50,746 nucleotides of DNA from Pyramidobacter sp. C12-8 (GTDB lineage: Bacteria; Synergistota; Synergistia; Synergistales; Dethiosulfovibrionaceae), in contig NZ_MUHX01000018.1 of NCBI RefSeq assembly GCF_002007215.1, positions 1 through 50,746 of the forward strand, read 5' to 3'. Both the position numbers and the translations under genes were made by a program. Below are positions 50,423-50,746 of this stretch, piece after piece. The notes beneath the pieces were generated by a model. That model saw nothing but the letters and a program-made list of their open reading frames with translations, did not search any database and was not told the origin of the DNA. Positions within the stretch are counted from its first letter, which is position 1. Each line of letters opens with the position of its first letter.

Positions 50423-50746
50423 CAGAGTAAATGCAACCTCGTCAAAGTAAATGCGACGGGGTTGCATTTACTTTGACAGGACAAAAGCAGCAAGCAGTCA
50501 TTACGAACACATAATAACGATCAAGATTGCGCTAACGGAACAAATTCAAGGGGATGAAAAGCTGTTACGAGGAAATTGTCCGAAAAAAGTGCATACAAAA
50601 GTGATCCTCAACTGAAAGCAAAATTTTCAGTTCAGAGTTAATGCAATCAAGAAATTAAAAAGGAGCCGTTATTTACCGGCGAGAAGAGTCCGCTTTAAAC
50701 AGATATCCTGTGGCGGAATAAGTTCGAGTCCGAGTAAATGCAATAC
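50423..50746. repeat. Repeated AGTAAATGCAA motifs, probable insertion-sequence end
   Basis: Related 16-base motifs occur at 50423-50438 (CAGAGTAAATGCAACC), 50443-50458 (CAAAGTAAATGCGACG), 50460-50475 (inverted), 50633-50648 (CAGAGTTAATGCAATC) and 50731-50746 (CGAGTAAATGCAATAC, ending at the last base). Several copies of one motif at an end are typical of IS21-type elements. The sequence from 50476 is also more AT-rich than the chromosome around it. No transposase is in the window, so the identification is tentative. The stretch 50300-50422 shows nothing else. Confidence 0.45.

Noticed and set aside
50723-50732. GTTCGAGTCC resembling a tRNA T-loop
   Set aside because: No acceptor, D or anticodon stems can be drawn around it; it falls among the IS-like repeats.
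1-50746. CRISPR arrays, rRNA operons, tRNA genes
   Set aside because: No regularly spaced direct repeats with unique spacers and no rRNA or complete tRNA-like sequences were seen on reading.

Overview
The window is high-GC (roughly 60-65 %) and gene-dense. It reads as chromosome from an anaerobic, amino-acid-fermenting bacterium. Supporting content: Opp/Nik-type and branched-chain amino acid (LIV) ABC importers, a YfcC-type carrier beside a methionine gamma-lyase-like enzyme, NhaC and DAACS symporters, M20 amidohydrolases, an [FeFe]-hydrogenase, the acetylase branch of the diaminopimelate/lysine pathway, and late cobalamin synthesis. The mixture suggests Synergistota (a Pyramidobacter-like genome). 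That placement is inference from gene content only; no rRNA or other phylogenetic marker beyond mnmE is present.

Layout. 1-600: 5' part of an ISNCY-like transposase running off the left edge. 680-6110: a cobalamin riboswitch with its terminator, then a five-gene Opp/Nik-type ABC importer. 6.3-8.6 kb: an FAD-dependent dehydrogenase and nudC. 8.8-13.8 kb: a LIV-type ABC importer. 14.1-17.9 kb: a NuoF/GltD-like fusion protein followed by the [FeFe]-hydrogenase catalytic subunit. 18.0-21.7 kb: MBL-fold protein, gamma-lyase-like PLP enzyme, YfcC carrier. 21.8-25.9 kb (minus strand): nhaC, an unrecognised membrane protein, an exported ankyrin-repeat protein. 26.2-32.9 kb (minus): an M20 deacetylase candidate, lysC, dapH, dapB, dapA and asd, behind a consensus promoter and a T-box leader that carries two terminator modules. 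32.9-35.7 kb (minus): MATE exporter and DAACS symporter. 36.0-39.5 kb: AbgB-like amidohydrolase, DUF362 ferredoxin protein, Asp/Glu racemase. 39.6-46.5 kb: cobT, a Cys-rich small protein, cobU, cobS, cobC, cbiB, then an SDR epimerase and cobD. 46.5-50.3 kb: pcp, nitroreductase, mnmE, alpha/beta hydrolase. The right end carries repeated AGTAAATGCAA-type motifs that look like the end of a second insertion sequence.

How the genes fit together. Cobalt/corrin economy appears twice: the riboswitch-controlled importer at the left is a candidate cobalt (or corrinoid-related) transporter, and the cob genes attach the aminopropanol arm and the nucleotide loop. Lysine/diaminopimelate synthesis is organised as one aspartate-to-DAP operon. 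The hydrogenase pair would dispose of electrons released by amino acid fermentation.

The main structural surprise is five copies of the 16-bp palindrome TGTTCCACGTGGAACA (one with a mismatch) in intergenic positions over about 42 kb. This matches a ParB-binding parS site and suggests an origin-proximal domain. Other unusual elements are the duplicated T-box antiterminator, a family of long palindromic interspersed repeats around the lysine operon, and a multibranched inverted repeat after cbiB.
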